This document shows positions 29,610 through 38,734 of a stretch of DNA of 64,000 bases, in pieces. This DNA comes from Asaia platycodi JCM 25414. GTDB taxonomy: Bacteria > Pseudomonadota > Alphaproteobacteria > Acetobacterales > Acetobacteraceae. Each line of letters begins with the position of its first letter. Positions within the stretch are counted from its first letter, which is position 1. The translations under genes were made by a program, and so were the position numbers. Where the stretch lies: assembly GCF_000614545.1 (NCBI RefSeq), contig NZ_BAKW01000007.1:53875-117874 (forward strand), given 5' to 3'. The notes under the pieces were generated by a model. It searched no databases and was not told the origin of the DNA. It worked only from the letters and a program-made list of their open reading frames with translations.

Positions 29610-30152
29610 TCAGCGCCTTTCTGTTCCTTGGCGAGGCGGCGCATGATCATGTTGCGCTTGAGCTTGGAGAGGTGATCGACAAATAGGATGCCGTGAGATG
29701 GTCGATCTCATGCTGGATGCAGGTCGCCAGCAGATCGTCTGCCTCCATTTCCTCAATGGCACCGTCGAGCGTGCGATAACGCAGGCGAACACTGAGCGGA
29801 CGGACCACCTCGGCATATTGATTGGGCAGCGAGAGGCACCCCTCTTCGCGTGCGGCAAGCTGCTCGGATTCTTCGATGATCTCGGGGTTGATCAGCACCA
29901 GAGGATTGCGTTCACCCTCATCGGCCACGTCGACGAGAGCAAAGCGCATGCCGAGGCCGATCTGCGGTGCGGCGAGACCGATTCCGGGGGCCTTGTACAT
30001 GGCCGAGAACATGCCGGCAGGTGCGATTTGACCAGCGCCATATCGTCTGCCGTCACTTCGCGCGCTACGGCGCGCAGAACGGGCTGGGGGGCGACCAGAA
30101 TCGGAGTAGGGGCGATGGACTCGATGTCCGTCAGGAAAGAGAGCGCTGTCAT
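29610..30152 (-). CDS. def: Peptide deformylase (three frameshifts)
   Basis: Metalloenzyme that removes the N-formyl group from new proteins, paired with fmt as usual. The three family motifs are present: [17 protein letters not shown] (metal Cys) and HEIDH. Shifts: a G missing near 30014 (SHLPG then MFSAMYK), a base near 29695 (HEIDHL then DGILFVDHL), and an A near 29619, without which the frame would run straight into fmt. About 181 residues when repaired. The ATG at 30152 is the best start but lacks a strong ribosome site. Confidence 0.88.
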
Positions 30153-30243
30153 GATGCTGGGGATGTAACGACTCGCAGGGCAGAAAACCAGTTCAAAACC
30201 CGCAGACGTTATCGCCTTCAAGGCCGGAGAAGTATGGCGGCGG

Positions 30244-30272
30244 CTTGCACAGGGGGCGAAACATGACCATAT
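30244..30272 (+). promoter_or_regulatory. Probable heat-shock (sigma32/RpoH) promoter of hsp20
   Basis: CTTGCAC (30244-30250) and GACCATAT (30265-30272), 14 bases apart, resemble the RpoH boxes CTTGAAA and CCCCATnT. Transcription would start near 30279, giving a leader of about 60 bases. Confidence 0.5.
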
Positions 30273-30278
30273 CGGGAA

Positions 30279-30340
30279 AGTGATCCGGCGCCGCTTACGG
30301 GCTCGATCGCGCTACCGTCTCGCTCATGGAGGAGGCTGCA
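30279..30340 (+). promoter_or_regulatory. ROSE-like RNA thermometer candidate in the hsp20 leader
   Basis: The leader ends TCGCTCATGGAGGAGG just before the start codon. TCGCT (30320-30324) matches the UYGCU box of ROSE thermometers, which pairs imperfectly with the Shine-Dalgarno sequence (here GGAGGAGG, 30328-30335). GC-rich upstream stretches could form the stabilising 5' hairpin. ROSE elements are common upstream of alphaproteobacterial small heat-shock genes. Confidence 0.45.
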
Positions 30341-30837
30341 TGTCAGGCCGTCTGTTTACATCACCCATGTTTCTGGGGTTCGATCATCTGGAGCAGATGC
30401 TCGAGAGGGCGTCGAAAACGGCGTCTGACGGTTACCCGCCCTACAATATCGAGCAGTTGAACCAGACCACGTTGCGCATCACTCTGGCCGTCGCCGGCTT
30501 CGTGATGGATGATCTGCATATCACCCAGGAAGATAATCAGCTGGTGATCCGTGGCCGTCAGACCGATGACAGTCAAGGCAGGGTGTTTCTGCATCGCGGT
30601 ATCGCGGCGCGCCAGTTCCAGAAAGCCTTCGTGCTGGCGGAGAATATAGAGATCGGCGAGGCCTGGCTCGATAACGGATTGCTGCATATCGATCTGCTGC
30701 GTCCCCAGCCGGAAGTGCGGGTCAAGCGCATAGAGATCAGTGTGGGGCGTCGCGACCACCCCGTGTCGCGGGCAACCCATATCGAGATGCCCAAGCCGCG
30801 CCGCAGCCGCGCCATACGCGATCTCGACGACGAGTAG
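30340..30837 (+). CDS. Small heat-shock protein (Hsp20/IbpA family)
   Basis: A 165-residue holdase chaperone. The alpha-crystallin domain spans about 35-130 (TLRITLAVAGFVMDDLHITQ; GIAARQFQKAFVLAENIEIGEAWLDNGLL is the L9/10 region, each cited in part). RIEIS near 132 is the usual I-x-I contact. The basic/acidic tail is longer than in IbpA. A very strong ribosome site (GGAGGAGG) fixes the ATG at 30340. DUF1150 follows, a pairing typical of alphaproteobacteria. Confidence 0.92.
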   Translation: MSGRLFTSPMFLGFDHLEQMLERASKTASDGYPPYNIEQLNQTTLRITLAVAGFVMDDLHITQEDNQLVIRGRQTDDSQGRVFLHRGIAARQFQKAFVLAENIEIGEAWLDNGLLHIDLLRPQPEVRVKRIEISVGRRDHPVSRATHIEMPKPRRSRAIRDLDDE

Positions 30838-30934
30838 ATCCGTCGCAAAGCGTGTGCAGGCGCAGCTGAAGAGAGCGGGCTACAGGCCCAGTCGGTCCGT
30901 GTTTTCCGGGTCGAACCGAAAGAAAGAAGTTATC

Positions 30935-31189
30935 ATGAGCAAAACCGTCCACGACGAAGAAGCGGGTAAGGTTCAGGCACCGGTATCGGATCTGCGTCGC
31001 ATGACGCATCAGGACCTCAAGGAGTTCGGCATGAGCCGGGTCGCCTATGTCAAACCTGTCGTCTATGAGGGTGAGGCTGCCTTTGCCATTCACGCCGCCG
31101 ATGGCACACCAATGGCGCTGGCCGAAGATCGGTCGAGTGCGTTCGAGGCCATCGTCGATCACGAGATGGTCCCAGCGTGGGTGCACTGA
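30935..31189 (+). CDS. DUF1150 family protein
   Basis: An 84-residue acidic protein with no known activity. The family core is visible: LRRMTHQDLKEFGMSRVAYVK, then GEAAFAIHAADGTPMALA. In alphaproteobacteria it regularly follows hsp20 genes, as here, so a stress-related role is inferred from context. The ATG at 30935 has AAGAAG upstream. ridA begins one base after its stop. Confidence 0.85.
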   Translation: MSKTVHDEEAGKVQAPVSDLRRMTHQDLKEFGMSRVAYVKPVVYEGEAAFAIHAADGTPMALAEDRSSAFEAIVDHEMVPAWVH

Positions 31190-31190
31190 A

Positions 31191-31553
31191 ATGAGCCAGA
31201 CCAATCCTGATATCCTGCGTTTTGCAGAAGAGCATCGCCTAAGCGGGGCCGTCCGTCACGGCAATACGCTCTATCTGGCGGGACAGGTTGCCGATGACCC
31301 GTCTCTCGATACCGAGGGGCAGACGGCAGATATCCTGCGTCAGATTGATGCGCTTCTGGCGGAAGCGGGTACGAACAAGACGCGCCTGCTTTCCGTCCAG
31401 ATCTTCATGACCGATATTTCAGAGATCGATTCGATGAATCGCGCTTGGGATGCCTGGCTCGATCACGAGCATAAACCAGCACGTGCCACAGTTGAGGCGC
31501 GACTGGTCAATGCGGATTGGACGGTAGAGATTACGGCTGTCGCGGCACTCTGA
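31191..31553 (+). CDS. RidA family protein (YjgF/UK114-like)
   Basis: A 120-residue member of the Rid family; RidA proper hydrolyses reactive enamine/imine intermediates released by PLP enzymes. TLYLAGQVADDPS and the ending VEARLVNADWTVEITAVA are typical. The RidA catalytic Arg appears as the Arg in KPARATVEARL. It sits right after DUF1150, so it may be part of the heat-shock transcript. Converges with rpoN. Confidence 0.85.
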   Translation: MSQTNPDILRFAEEHRLSGAVRHGNTLYLAGQVADDPSLDTEGQTADILRQIDALLAEAGTNKTRLLSVQIFMTDISEIDSMNRAWDAWLDHEHKPARATVEARLVNADWTVEITAVAAL

Positions 31554-31579
31554 CTTTCGGCGCTGCGGTCAAGGTCTTT

Positions 31580-33009
31580 CTAAGCCGTCGCAGCCCCGGC
31601 GAGATGCGCCTTGAGTTTGCGGTCCCGCCGACGTTGCGCTGACCCGGCGATGCCTAAAGCCTCTCGATATTTGGCAACTGTGCGCCTCTGAATGGAAAGT
31701 CCGACCTCCTGCAGTCTCTGCGTGACCGCATCGTCCGAGAGGATTGAGTCGGGTTTTTCTTCCCCAATGATCTGCTTTATGCGGGCCTTGATCGCGTCCG
31801 CGCTGGCCTGCTCGCCTTCCTCACCCAACCCGGTTGAGAAAAAGCTGCGCAGCGGCATGACGCCTCTTGGCGTACCGACCAGACGTGAAGCCGTCACGCG
31901 ACTCACTGTGCTCTCGTGCATTCCGGTCTTCTCGGCAATCTGCGACAGGGTGAGCGGTTTCAGGGCGGTAACACCTTCGCTCAGATAGCCGGTCTGCACA
32001 CGCGCAATTTCCAGACAGATGAGCATGAGCGACCGGGCGCGCTGTTCGACGGCGCGCAGCAGCGCGGTAGCCTCCCCCTGTTTCTCCTGCGCGTAACGAC
32101 GGGTATCTTCCCGATCGGAGAGTAGGCGCCGATAAAGCGCCTCGTCGATCGCAAGTCGTGGCCAGGTTGCCGGGTTCAGCGACACGAGAGGGCCGCCCGG
32201 AGACAGGGTAATGAAGAGATCGGGCTCGGTTTCCGGTTCCGACCCGCTGATGAAGCGCCGCCGGGGCGTGGCTCGCAAGCCCTGAGTTCCTGCAGCAGCT
32301 CCGCATAATCCTCTGCATCCAGGCCGCAGGCCTTTCTCACTCTGTCATGCTCACCGCGCGCCAGCCAGTCCAGATGATCGAGCAGGGTCGCAACGGAAGG
32401 ATCATAGCGATTGCGGGCTCGAAACTGAGTGGCAAGGCACTCGGTCAGCGACAGCGCGAAACAGCCCACGGGTTCGAAGAGCAGCATGACCTTGCGCACG
32501 GATTCGATCAGGGATGGCGAGGCGCCGAGTGAGGTCGCGAGCTGTGCGATGGGCGTCTCGAGCCGTCCTGAGTCGTCGAGTGCCTCTACGAGGGCGAGGG
32601 CGATGGCCTGCTCTTGTAATGTCTCAAAACGAAGTCTGATCTGGCCGAGAAACTGATCAAGCCGCGTGGGCAAGGGCGCCGCCGGCTCGCGGCAGGAAGC
32701 CTCTTCGCTGTCATAGGCGCCATGACGCAGAAGAGGGTCGTCCTCCCACGACCCGTCACTCATCTCGGGTGCTTCTGGCTCGAGATCGTGTGGCAGGTCG
32801 TCGTCGCGCAGGTTACGCGAGATCTCCGCAGCAGGCAGTGTATCGTTTTCGGGAAGCGAGACGATCAGGAGCGGATTGGACTCGGCGAGCAGCGTCAGCT
32901 CGGAAAGCAGCTCCTGATTCGAAAGCTGCAGCAACCCTATGGCCTGTTGTAGCGCACCGGTCATGACGAGACCGGTGGTCTGGCGCGCCTGAAGGGAGAG
33001 GCGCGCCAT
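31580..33009 (-). CDS. rpoN: RNA polymerase sigma-54 factor (frameshifted)
   Basis: About 476 residues. The Gln-rich activator-interacting region (QTTGLVMTGALQQAIGLLQL) is N-terminal, followed by an acidic segment, the core-binding domain and the RpoN box near the C-terminus (RRTVAKYREALGIAGSAQRR). One C is missing near 32261: ACEPRPG then RRFISGSEPETE. It directs nitrogen-type promoters that need enhancer-binding ATPases. It follows lptB; hpf and ptsN, the common downstream partners, are absent. Confidence 0.92.
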
Positions 33010-33015
33010 CAGAAA

Positions 33016-33791
33016 TCAGAGGGAGAAGTTTTCTCCCAGATAGACGCGGCGTACGTCTTCATTCGCGACAATCTCCTCGGGGATGCCTTCCATCAGCACC
33101 TGGCCCGAATGCATGATATAGGCCCGGTCGATGACCTCAAGGGTTTCGCGAACGTTATGATCGGTAATCAGCACGCCGATGCCGCGATCCTTGAGATGAG
33201 ACACCAGATCGCGAATTTCACCGACGGCGATTGGATCGATACCGGCAAGCGGCTCGTCGAGCAGGATGTAATTGGGCTGGCTGGCCAGCGCGCGCGCAAT
33301 TTCCAGACGACGCCGTTCACCACCAGAAAGAGCGAGAGACGGTGAATGACGCAGATGCGAAATACCGAACTCGGCCAGCAGCCCGTCGAGCATGGTCTGG
33401 CGATGGTCGTAATCGGGCTCGACCACTTCGAGAGCGGCGAGAATATTCTGCTCGACATTCAGCCCGCGGAAGATGCTGGCCTCCTGCGGCAGATAACCGA
33501 TACCCAGACGCGCACGGCGATACATCGGCAGTTGCGTGATATCGGCGCCATCCAGCGTGATCGTGCCGGTATCGGCTGGACAAGCCCGACGATCATGTAA
33601 AAGCTCGTCGTCTTGCCTGCGCCGTTCGGCCCCAGGAGGCCGACAGCCTCGCCACGCTGCACCTGGATCGACACATTGCGAACGACCTGGCGCTTTTTAT
33701 AGCTCTTGCCGATGCCGTGTGCGATCAGCCCCGTCTGCACCTGTGGGTCGTCCATGATTTCGTGCAGGAGAACGGTCTCGTTATCGCTCAT
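33016..33791 (-). CDS. lptB: LPS export ABC transporter ATP-binding protein (frameshifted)
   Basis: ATPase of the LptB2FG complex that pulls LPS from the inner membrane. Walker A is GPNGAGKTT, the signature is LSGGERRR, Walker B is [12 protein letters not shown], and the switch His is in TDHNVRE. A G is missing near 33574: GLVQP then DTGTITLDG. About 258 residues after repair. The start overlaps the lptA stop by four bases. Confidence 0.93.
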
Positions 33792-34772
33792 GGATGTGTG
33801 TCTCCGGGCTTGCTGCTCGAGGCTTCATTGGGAATGACCATACCCTCGACGCGCTGGCCCGGTGCCGGATTCATGATCGCAACGCCCGTTTTCATATTCA
33901 CGATGGCCGAGGCGCCGTTATTCTGGTTCTGGCCGCTGGTTACATGCACATGGCCGATCAGGCGCGCCATCTGCGTGTCGAACACATAGACACCACGGTC
34001 GCCAGTCGCGGTCTCGTTGGGTGTGCGCAGCATGACATGCCCCCAGGCATAGGCGCGGTCGAGCTTGGACGAACGTTGCGCCGTGCCGGAACACCGTTGG
34101 GGCTGGCAGCATCCCTCGCAGGGGCAGGCGCCGCGCTGTCAGGCTTGCTGAAAGCCACCAGAACATCTGCCTTGATGCGTTTGCCGTCATTGGTGGTGAC
34201 GGTGGCATCGCCACGCCCGACCGACATGCGTGTATTGGCATGATATTCCATCACGTCGCGCGCCGTCATGACATCCTGAGGGGTAGTCAGTTTGAGCGCT
34301 TTGCCGGTCATGACCAGAACGGCCTGATCGATGTCGTAAAGGGCTTTGTCGCCCCAGGCCTGATCGGTGGTTGTGTAGATATGCACATGCCCGATCGCTC
34401 CATGCGGTACAGCTCCATCGAGCCCCCCATGGCGCCATCGCCGTCGCTCTTCTGACCATCCGTCTTGGTATCGTTCGGCGGCGGAGCGTTCGGATCCGGA
34501 GCCTTCTTGCGCAGGAAGCCGATAAGCTGGTCGGCGTCGATGGTCACATCGCCGCGTATGGCGCGCGCCTGATCGACGAAAGTGACCGTCTGGGCATCGT
34601 GATCATAGGTCTGGGGGCCAGCCGAGCTGATCTGAACCTGCTCGCCATGAGACATGTCGATGGCCTGAGCCAGTGCCTGCGAACTGGAAAAGCCGAAAAG
34701 CGAGGCACCGGGAAGCGGCAGACCCACCAGAAGCGAAGTCAGTGTCAGGGCAGGGATGAGGCGACGCATCAT
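33788..34772 (-). CDS. lptA: LPS transport periplasmic protein LptA (two frameshifts)
   Basis: Signal peptide (about residues 1-35, ending SSSQALAQA), then the OstA-like beta-jellyroll that bridges LptC and LptD. A hydrophilic Pro/Asp insertion lies at about 90-112. A C is missing near 34389 (ERSG then [10 protein letters not shown]) and a G near 34087 (NGVPG then [16 protein letters not shown]). About 328 residues, longer than E. coli LptA (185). Overlaps lptC and lptB by four bases each. Confidence 0.88.
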
Positions 34773-35536
34773 GGGGCCTTGTGTGCGGGTGAAGTAAGAG
34801 CAGGCATGGCATCCTGACGGTCATCATTGCGGATGACGCGTTGCGGTCCGACAAATTGCAGCAGATTATCGTGCTGGTCGATAAAATAGCCTTGTGCGTC
34901 GAGGATGCCAAATGGCCCTTCGGCATGCACCCAGTCATTCGAGGAAATGACGCTGCGATGCAGGTCGATATCGGCAGTGAGCCCGTTGAGCAGTGTGCCG
35001 TCGTCGCGATAGAGCACGACGTGATCGGTAAGGTTGAGTGTCTGCTGATGCTGCATGTACACGCCCTTATCCGCCTTGATCTCGGCCCAGCCGCCTCCCG
35101 CCATATGGGTGTCGGCAACCGGATCGACCAGATCGATACGGTCGGGGCCGTTCTGATGGGCGATACGAGCCGTTACCATATAGGGGCGATCATGGGCATC
35201 AAGGCCGCGATAGATCGCGCCTTCCAGATTGCCACTTTCGACGCGCATCTGGGCCATTTCCTGCATCACAGCGCGATTGGCGCTGAGCCAGCGTGCGATT
35301 TCGGGCCAGACGGCAATCGAGCCCAGAAGCAGGGCGGCGAGTAAAGGCAGAGCCCATTTCGCGGTATCGAGCAGGCGACGACGGGACGCGAGATCGGATG
35401 AGGTAGGAATGGCGCGCTGTCTCGCCTGTCCCTGCTCGCGCATGGCGTCGCGCAGGGCAGCCAGCTTGGCGGCGTCACGGGCGAAATCTTCGCGTTGCGG
35501 TTTTTTGCGCTCGTCTGGGGGAGAGGTCTGTGTCAT
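34769..35536 (-). CDS. lptC: LPS export system protein LptC
   Basis: A 255-residue bitopic inner-membrane protein: cytoplasmic basic N-terminus, membrane helix at about 60-80 (WALPLLAALLLGSIAVW), periplasmic jellyroll after it. It receives LPS from LptB2FG and passes it to LptA, the next gene. YMQHQQTLNLTDHVVLYRDDG is typical of the fold. Both ends overlap neighbours by four bases. Confidence 0.9.
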   Translation of the reverse strand: MTQTSPPDERKKPQREDFARDAAKLAALRDAMREQGQARQRAIPTSSDLASRRRLLDTAKWALPLLAALLLGSIAVWPEIARWLSANRAVMQEMAQMRVESGNLEGAIYRGLDAHDRPYMVTARIAHQNGPDRIDLVDPVADTHMAGGGWAEIKADKGVYMQHQQTLNLTDHVVLYRDDGTLLNGLTADIDLHRSVISSNDWVHAEGPFGILDAQGYFIDQHDNLLQFVGPQRVIRNDDRQDAMPALTSPAHKAP

Positions 35537-36567
35537 GCGATCCCCGTTCGCAGCAGGTCGTGAAGGCGCACGATGCCGACCGGGCGACCAGCTTCATCGA
35601 GGATGAAAAGACTGTTGATCGCCTTCCGCCGCGCCGTCATCAGATGGATGACCTCCTGAGCGAGGACGTCTCCTTTTGTGGTGATCGGGTCGCGGTTCAT
35701 GATCTCACCTGCGGTCGCCTCGTCGAGATGACGCGTCAGGGCGGGGCGCAGATCGCCGTCGCTCACCAGCCCGATGAGGACGCCGTCGTCATCAATGATG
35801 CCGATACAGCCGAACGCCTTGCGCGTCATTTCCATGATGACATTCGACAAGGTCATGTCCGACCTGCCCAGCGGCATCGCGTCCCCTTCATGCATCAGCC
35901 GTCTGACAGGCTTGAGCAAGGCTCCAAGCTTGCCTCCCGGATGAAAGGCGCTGAAGTCGGTCGCGGTAAACCCGCGTCGCTCAAGCAGGGCGATCGCCAT
36001 GGCGTCGCCCAGGGCCAGCTGCATGATCGTGCTTGTCGTTGGCGCAAGCCCCATGGGGCAGGCTTCACGCGCACGAGGGAGGTGCAGAACGATCGTGCTG
36101 GCACGGGCGAGCGTTGAGTCGGGTGAAGAGGTCAAGCCGATGACGGGCAAAGCATGGCGTGCGGCATATTCGAGCAGGACGGCCAGCTCGCTGGTTTCGC
36201 CCGATTGCGACAACAGAAGCAGCACGTCCTGCGTATCGATCATCCCGAGATCGCCATGAGCGGCTTCGGCAGGATGCACGAAGAAAGCGGGCGTGCCGGT
36301 AGAGGCGAAGGTCGCCTGGATTTTCTTGGCGATATGGCCCGATTTGCCGATGCCGGAGACGACAACGCGGCCTCTGGTGCCTGCGATCAGGGCGATGGCG
36401 TCAGCAAAGGCACGACTCAGGGTGTCCGGCGCCATGAGCGCCGATTGCAGGGCGGTAAGCCCCGCTATTTCCGCAGAGAGCGTAGCGCAGGCGCTTTCCA
36501 GCGCAGAACTGGGGCCATTTTCCGGGGCGGTCACGAGACGGGAGCCGGATAGGGGAAGCTCGGTCAT
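35533..36567 (-). CDS. kdsD: Arabinose-5-phosphate isomerase (KDO synthesis)
   Basis: A 344-residue enzyme that interconverts ribulose 5-phosphate and arabinose 5-phosphate, the entry to KDO of the LPS core. An SIS domain (about 50-200) carries GIGKSGHIAKKIQATFASTGT and SQSGETSE, followed by two CBS domains (about 222-340). GGAAGAG precedes the ATG at 36567. It links KDO supply with the lptCAB genes downstream. Confidence 0.94.
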   Translation of the reverse strand: MTELPLSGSRLVTAPENGPSSALESACATLSAEIAGLTALQSALMAPDTLSRAFADAIALIAGTRGRVVVSGIGKSGHIAKKIQATFASTGTPAFFVHPAEAAHGDLGMIDTQDVLLLLSQSGETSELAVLLEYAARHALPVIGLTSSPDSTLARASTIVLHLPRAREACPMGLAPTTSTIMQLALGDAMAIALLERRGFTATDFSAFHPGGKLGALLKPVRRLMHEGDAMPLGRSDMTLSNVIMEMTRKAFGCIGIIDDDGVLIGLVSDGDLRPALTRHLDEATAGEIMNRDPITTKGDVLAQEVIHLMTARRKAINSLFILDEAGRPVGIVRLHDLLRTGIA

Positions 36568-36694
36568 GCGTTCTCTTCCCGCTTTGCTGGCCTGAGGTCA
36601 ATCACCGAAGTTCCATCCGGGCAAGGCCTTTCTGTGGCACTGCGCGGATGGAGAGGGAAGCCATGCGGGTTCTGGCGTCGGCCCGGGCAAATAA

Positions 36695-37342
36695 TCAGGC
36701 GCGGTGAGAGAAGATATCGGGCTCTTCATAACCGAGAATATCGAGATGCCCCCGAGCCGGCATGAAGTCGTAGCATGACTGTGCCAGTTCGCGGCGGCCC
36801 TCACGGATCAGCAGGGCCTCGAGCTTTGCCCAGAGCGCATGCAAATGCAGCACGTCAGAAGCGGCATAGCTGAGCTGCTCGGGGGTGAGCACTTCGGAAC
36901 CCCAGTCTGACGTCTGCTGCTGCTTGGCCAGATCGACCCCCAGAAGTTCACGGCAGAGATGCGCGAGGCCATGACGATCAGTGAAAGTGCGCACCAGACG
37001 CGCAGCGATCTTGGTGCAGATCACGGGGGCGACGGTAATACCGAGTGCGTGCTGAAGCAGTGCCACGTCGAAGCGGGCGAAATGCATCAGCTTGGTGACG
37101 CTCTCGTCCGACATCAGGGCCTTGAGGTTAGGGCAGTCTTCGTAGCGGCCACCCAGCGATTTTGGGCGAATCTGCACGAGATGCGCCTCGCCATCACCGG
37201 CGGAGAGCTGCACGAGGCAAAGGCGGTCGCGATGTGGGTTGAGGCCCATGGCTTCGGTATCGACGGCGACAACCGGACCCAGATCGAAATCATCGGGGAG
37301 ATCACCATCATATAGGTGGATCGAAGCACTTGGTGCGGCCAT
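36695..37342 (-). CDS. rnd: Ribonuclease D-type 3'-5' exonuclease
   Basis: A 215-residue protein holding only the DEDD exonuclease domain, without the HRDC domains of E. coli RNase D; short forms are common in alphaproteobacteria. Asp28 and Glu30 (VAVDTEAMG), the Asp in HFARFDVALLQ, and Tyr/Asp in SYAASDVLHL give the DEDDy set. It trims tRNA 3' ends; fittingly, a tRNA gene lies just upstream on the same strand. A gap of 127 bases separates it from kdsD. Confidence 0.9.
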   Translation of the reverse strand: MAAPSASIHLYDGDLPDDFDLGPVVAVDTEAMGLNPHRDRLCLVQLSAGDGEAHLVQIRPKSLGGRYEDCPNLKALMSDESVTKLMHFARFDVALLQHALGITVAPVICTKIAARLVRTFTDRHGLAHLCRELLGVDLAKQQQTSDWGSEVLTPEQLSYAASDVLHLHALWAKLEALLIREGRRELAQSCYDFMPARGHLDILGYEEPDIFSHRA

Positions 37343-37364
37343 GTTTTGGGAACCCTGGGGCTAG

Positions 37365-37407
37365 AAAAAACGGAAGCCGACGATTTCTCGTCGGCTTTTC
37401 CGTTTTT
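37365..37407 (-). terminator. Terminator of tRNA-Leu (bidirectional shape)
   Basis: GCCGACGA (37376-37383) pairs with TCGTCGGC (37388-37395) around TTTC, extended by CGGAA/TTCCG. Read on the minus strand it ends in six T; on the plus strand five T follow as well. It separates the tRNA from rnd. Confidence 0.75.
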
Positions 37408-37411
37408 CGTA

Positions 37412-37498
37412 TGGTGCCCAGAAGAAGACTCGAACTTCCACGTCCTTGCGGACACAGGTACCTGAAACCTGCGCGTCTACCAATTCCGCCATCTGGGC
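37412..37498 (-). tRNA. tRNA-Leu (anticodon CAG)
   Basis: On the minus strand the gene runs GCCCAGATGGCGGAATTGG from the 5' end. The acceptor arm GCCCAGA pairs with TCTGGGC. The anticodon stem CAGGT/ACCTG closes the loop TTCAGGT with anticodon CAG. A long variable arm (TGTCCGCAAGGACG) marks it as class II leucine. TTCGAGT is the T loop region. CCA is encoded (37412-37414). Length 87 with CCA. Confidence 0.93.
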
Positions 37499-37610
37499 TC
37501 AGAGGCTGTCCGGGGCGCCGCTTTTTTCGGCATCCCGTTCGGTGAAGAGGCGTTTACCGGTGTGTGTCGGGGGCGTCAACACCCCCTCTAAAAAAAAGAG
37601 GAAAAATTTC

Positions 37611-38558
37611 ATGCAACGCTCTGTCGTCACCGTTTTCGGTGGGAATGGCTTTATAGGTCGTGAGCTTGTGCGCCAGCTTGCTTCAGAAGGGCATCTGGTG
37701 CGCGTGGCGTCGCGCGCTCCAGATAAGGCCGCCTCGCTGGTGGCGCAGGGGCCATCAGGCGGGATCCTGCCCGTTTATGCCAGTGTAACCGATCCCAGCT
37801 CGGTCGAGGCGGCGCTGAACGGTGCGACCGCAGCTATCAACCTCGTGTCCATCCTGACTGAGAGCGGCAAGGCGCGTTTCAAGTCAATCAATGCCGAAGC
37901 TCCCGGCAGGGTCGCCCAGCTCGCGCGCCGTGCCGGGGTGACGCGTTTTGTTCAGGTTTCAGCCATCGGTGCTGCGCCGGATGCGCCGTCACTTTACGGA
38001 AAGAGCAAGGCCGAAGGCGAAAAGCGGGTGAGGGACGCTTTTCCGGAGGCGACGATTCTGCGCCCGAGCGTGGTGTTCGGCCCTCAGGACCGGTTTCTGA
38101 ACATGTTCGGGGTGATGGCCAAGCTTTTGCCTGTTCTCCCTGTCTATTATCCCAAGACCCGTCTGCAGCCCGTTTACGTCGAAGACGTCGCCACGGCCGC
38201 GCGGCTGTGTCTGACGGGCGAGGGCAGTGCGTCAGACGCTGGCGCGAGGGTGTTCGAACTGGGTGGCCCCGATCAGATGAGCATGGAAGAGATCATGGCC
38301 TTTGTTGCGCGCTCGGTGGGACGTAAGCCGCGCCTGCTGGCGATACTGAACGGGGTGGCGATGGCGCAGGCGCGGATCTTCGAAAATCTGCCGGGCAAGT
38401 TGCTGACGCGAGACCAGCTCGCCATGCTCGGGCAAGATAATATCGTGACATCCGGTGCTGCTACGCTGCAAACGCTGGGAGTCGTGCCGCAGAGCGTTTA
38501 TGATCGGGCGCCGGAATATCTGAGCCAAATCAGCGTGTTGAGAACGCTTCTCAACTAA
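37611..38558 (+). CDS. NDUFA9-like NAD(P)-binding protein (complex I-associated)
   Basis: A 315-residue atypical short-chain dehydrogenase. VFGGNGFIGRELVRQL (10-24) is the Rossmann loop; there is YGKSKAEGEKRV in place of an active YxxxK catalytic setting. It matches the alphaproteobacterial relatives of mitochondrial NDUFA9, a complex I accessory subunit that binds NADPH. The ATG at 37611 follows AAAAGAGG; the frame is open upstream through the tRNA region but that is not coding. No nuo genes nearby. Confidence 0.87.
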   Translation: MQRSVVTVFGGNGFIGRELVRQLASEGHLVRVASRAPDKAASLVAQGPSGGILPVYASVTDPSSVEAALNGATAAINLVSILTESGKARFKSINAEAPGRVAQLARRAGVTRFVQVSAIGAAPDAPSLYGKSKAEGEKRVRDAFPEATILRPSVVFGPQDRFLNMFGVMAKLLPVLPVYYPKTRLQPVYVEDVATAARLCLTGEGSASDAGARVFELGGPDQMSMEEIMAFVARSVGRKPRLLAILNGVAMAQARIFENLPGKLLTRDQLAMLGQDNIVTSGAATLQTLGVVPQSVYDRAPEYLSQISVLRTLLN

Positions 38559-38560
38559 AT

Positions 38561-38581
38561 GGTCCGTATCGGTCCTTTTTT
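38561..38581 (+). terminator. Rho-independent terminator after the NDUFA9-like gene
   Basis: GGTCCG and CGGTCC form a stem with one mismatch around TAT, followed directly by six T (38576-38581). It starts two bases after the stop codon. Confidence 0.6.
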
Positions 38582-38622
38582 CTGGGGTGTCCGATGTTTT
38601 TCGCGTGAAAACGTCATTAAGC

Positions 38623-38657
38623 CGGGCGATAAGTCAGCATTGATGACTTATCGCCCG
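38623..38657 (+). promoter_or_regulatory. Strong 14-bp hairpin in the gltD leader
   Basis: CGGGCGATAAGTCA (38623-38636) pairs perfectly with TGACTTATCGCCCG (38644-38657) around a 7-base loop, then TTT. It lies 78 bases before the gltD start and after a separate terminator, so it may be an attenuator or a stability element of the gltDB transcript; a second terminator is the simpler alternative. Confidence 0.5.
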
Positions 38658-38734
38658 TTTCGCCTTGTCTTACCTCTGCGTCATGTTTTCGAGAGGCGCT
38701 TGTTGCGCCTGCTCGCCCATAGGGAGAACGTGAC

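Noticed and set aside
29426..30152. A possible Def-Fmt fusion, since the deformylase frame runs without a stop into fmt.
   Set aside because: The def frame is broken twice already, and adding one A to the run near 29619 creates a natural stop four bases before the fmt ATG.
37412..37498. The tRNA-Leu gene as an integration site of a genomic island.
   Set aside because: No integrase, no direct repeat of the tRNA 3' end and no change in gene style on either side.
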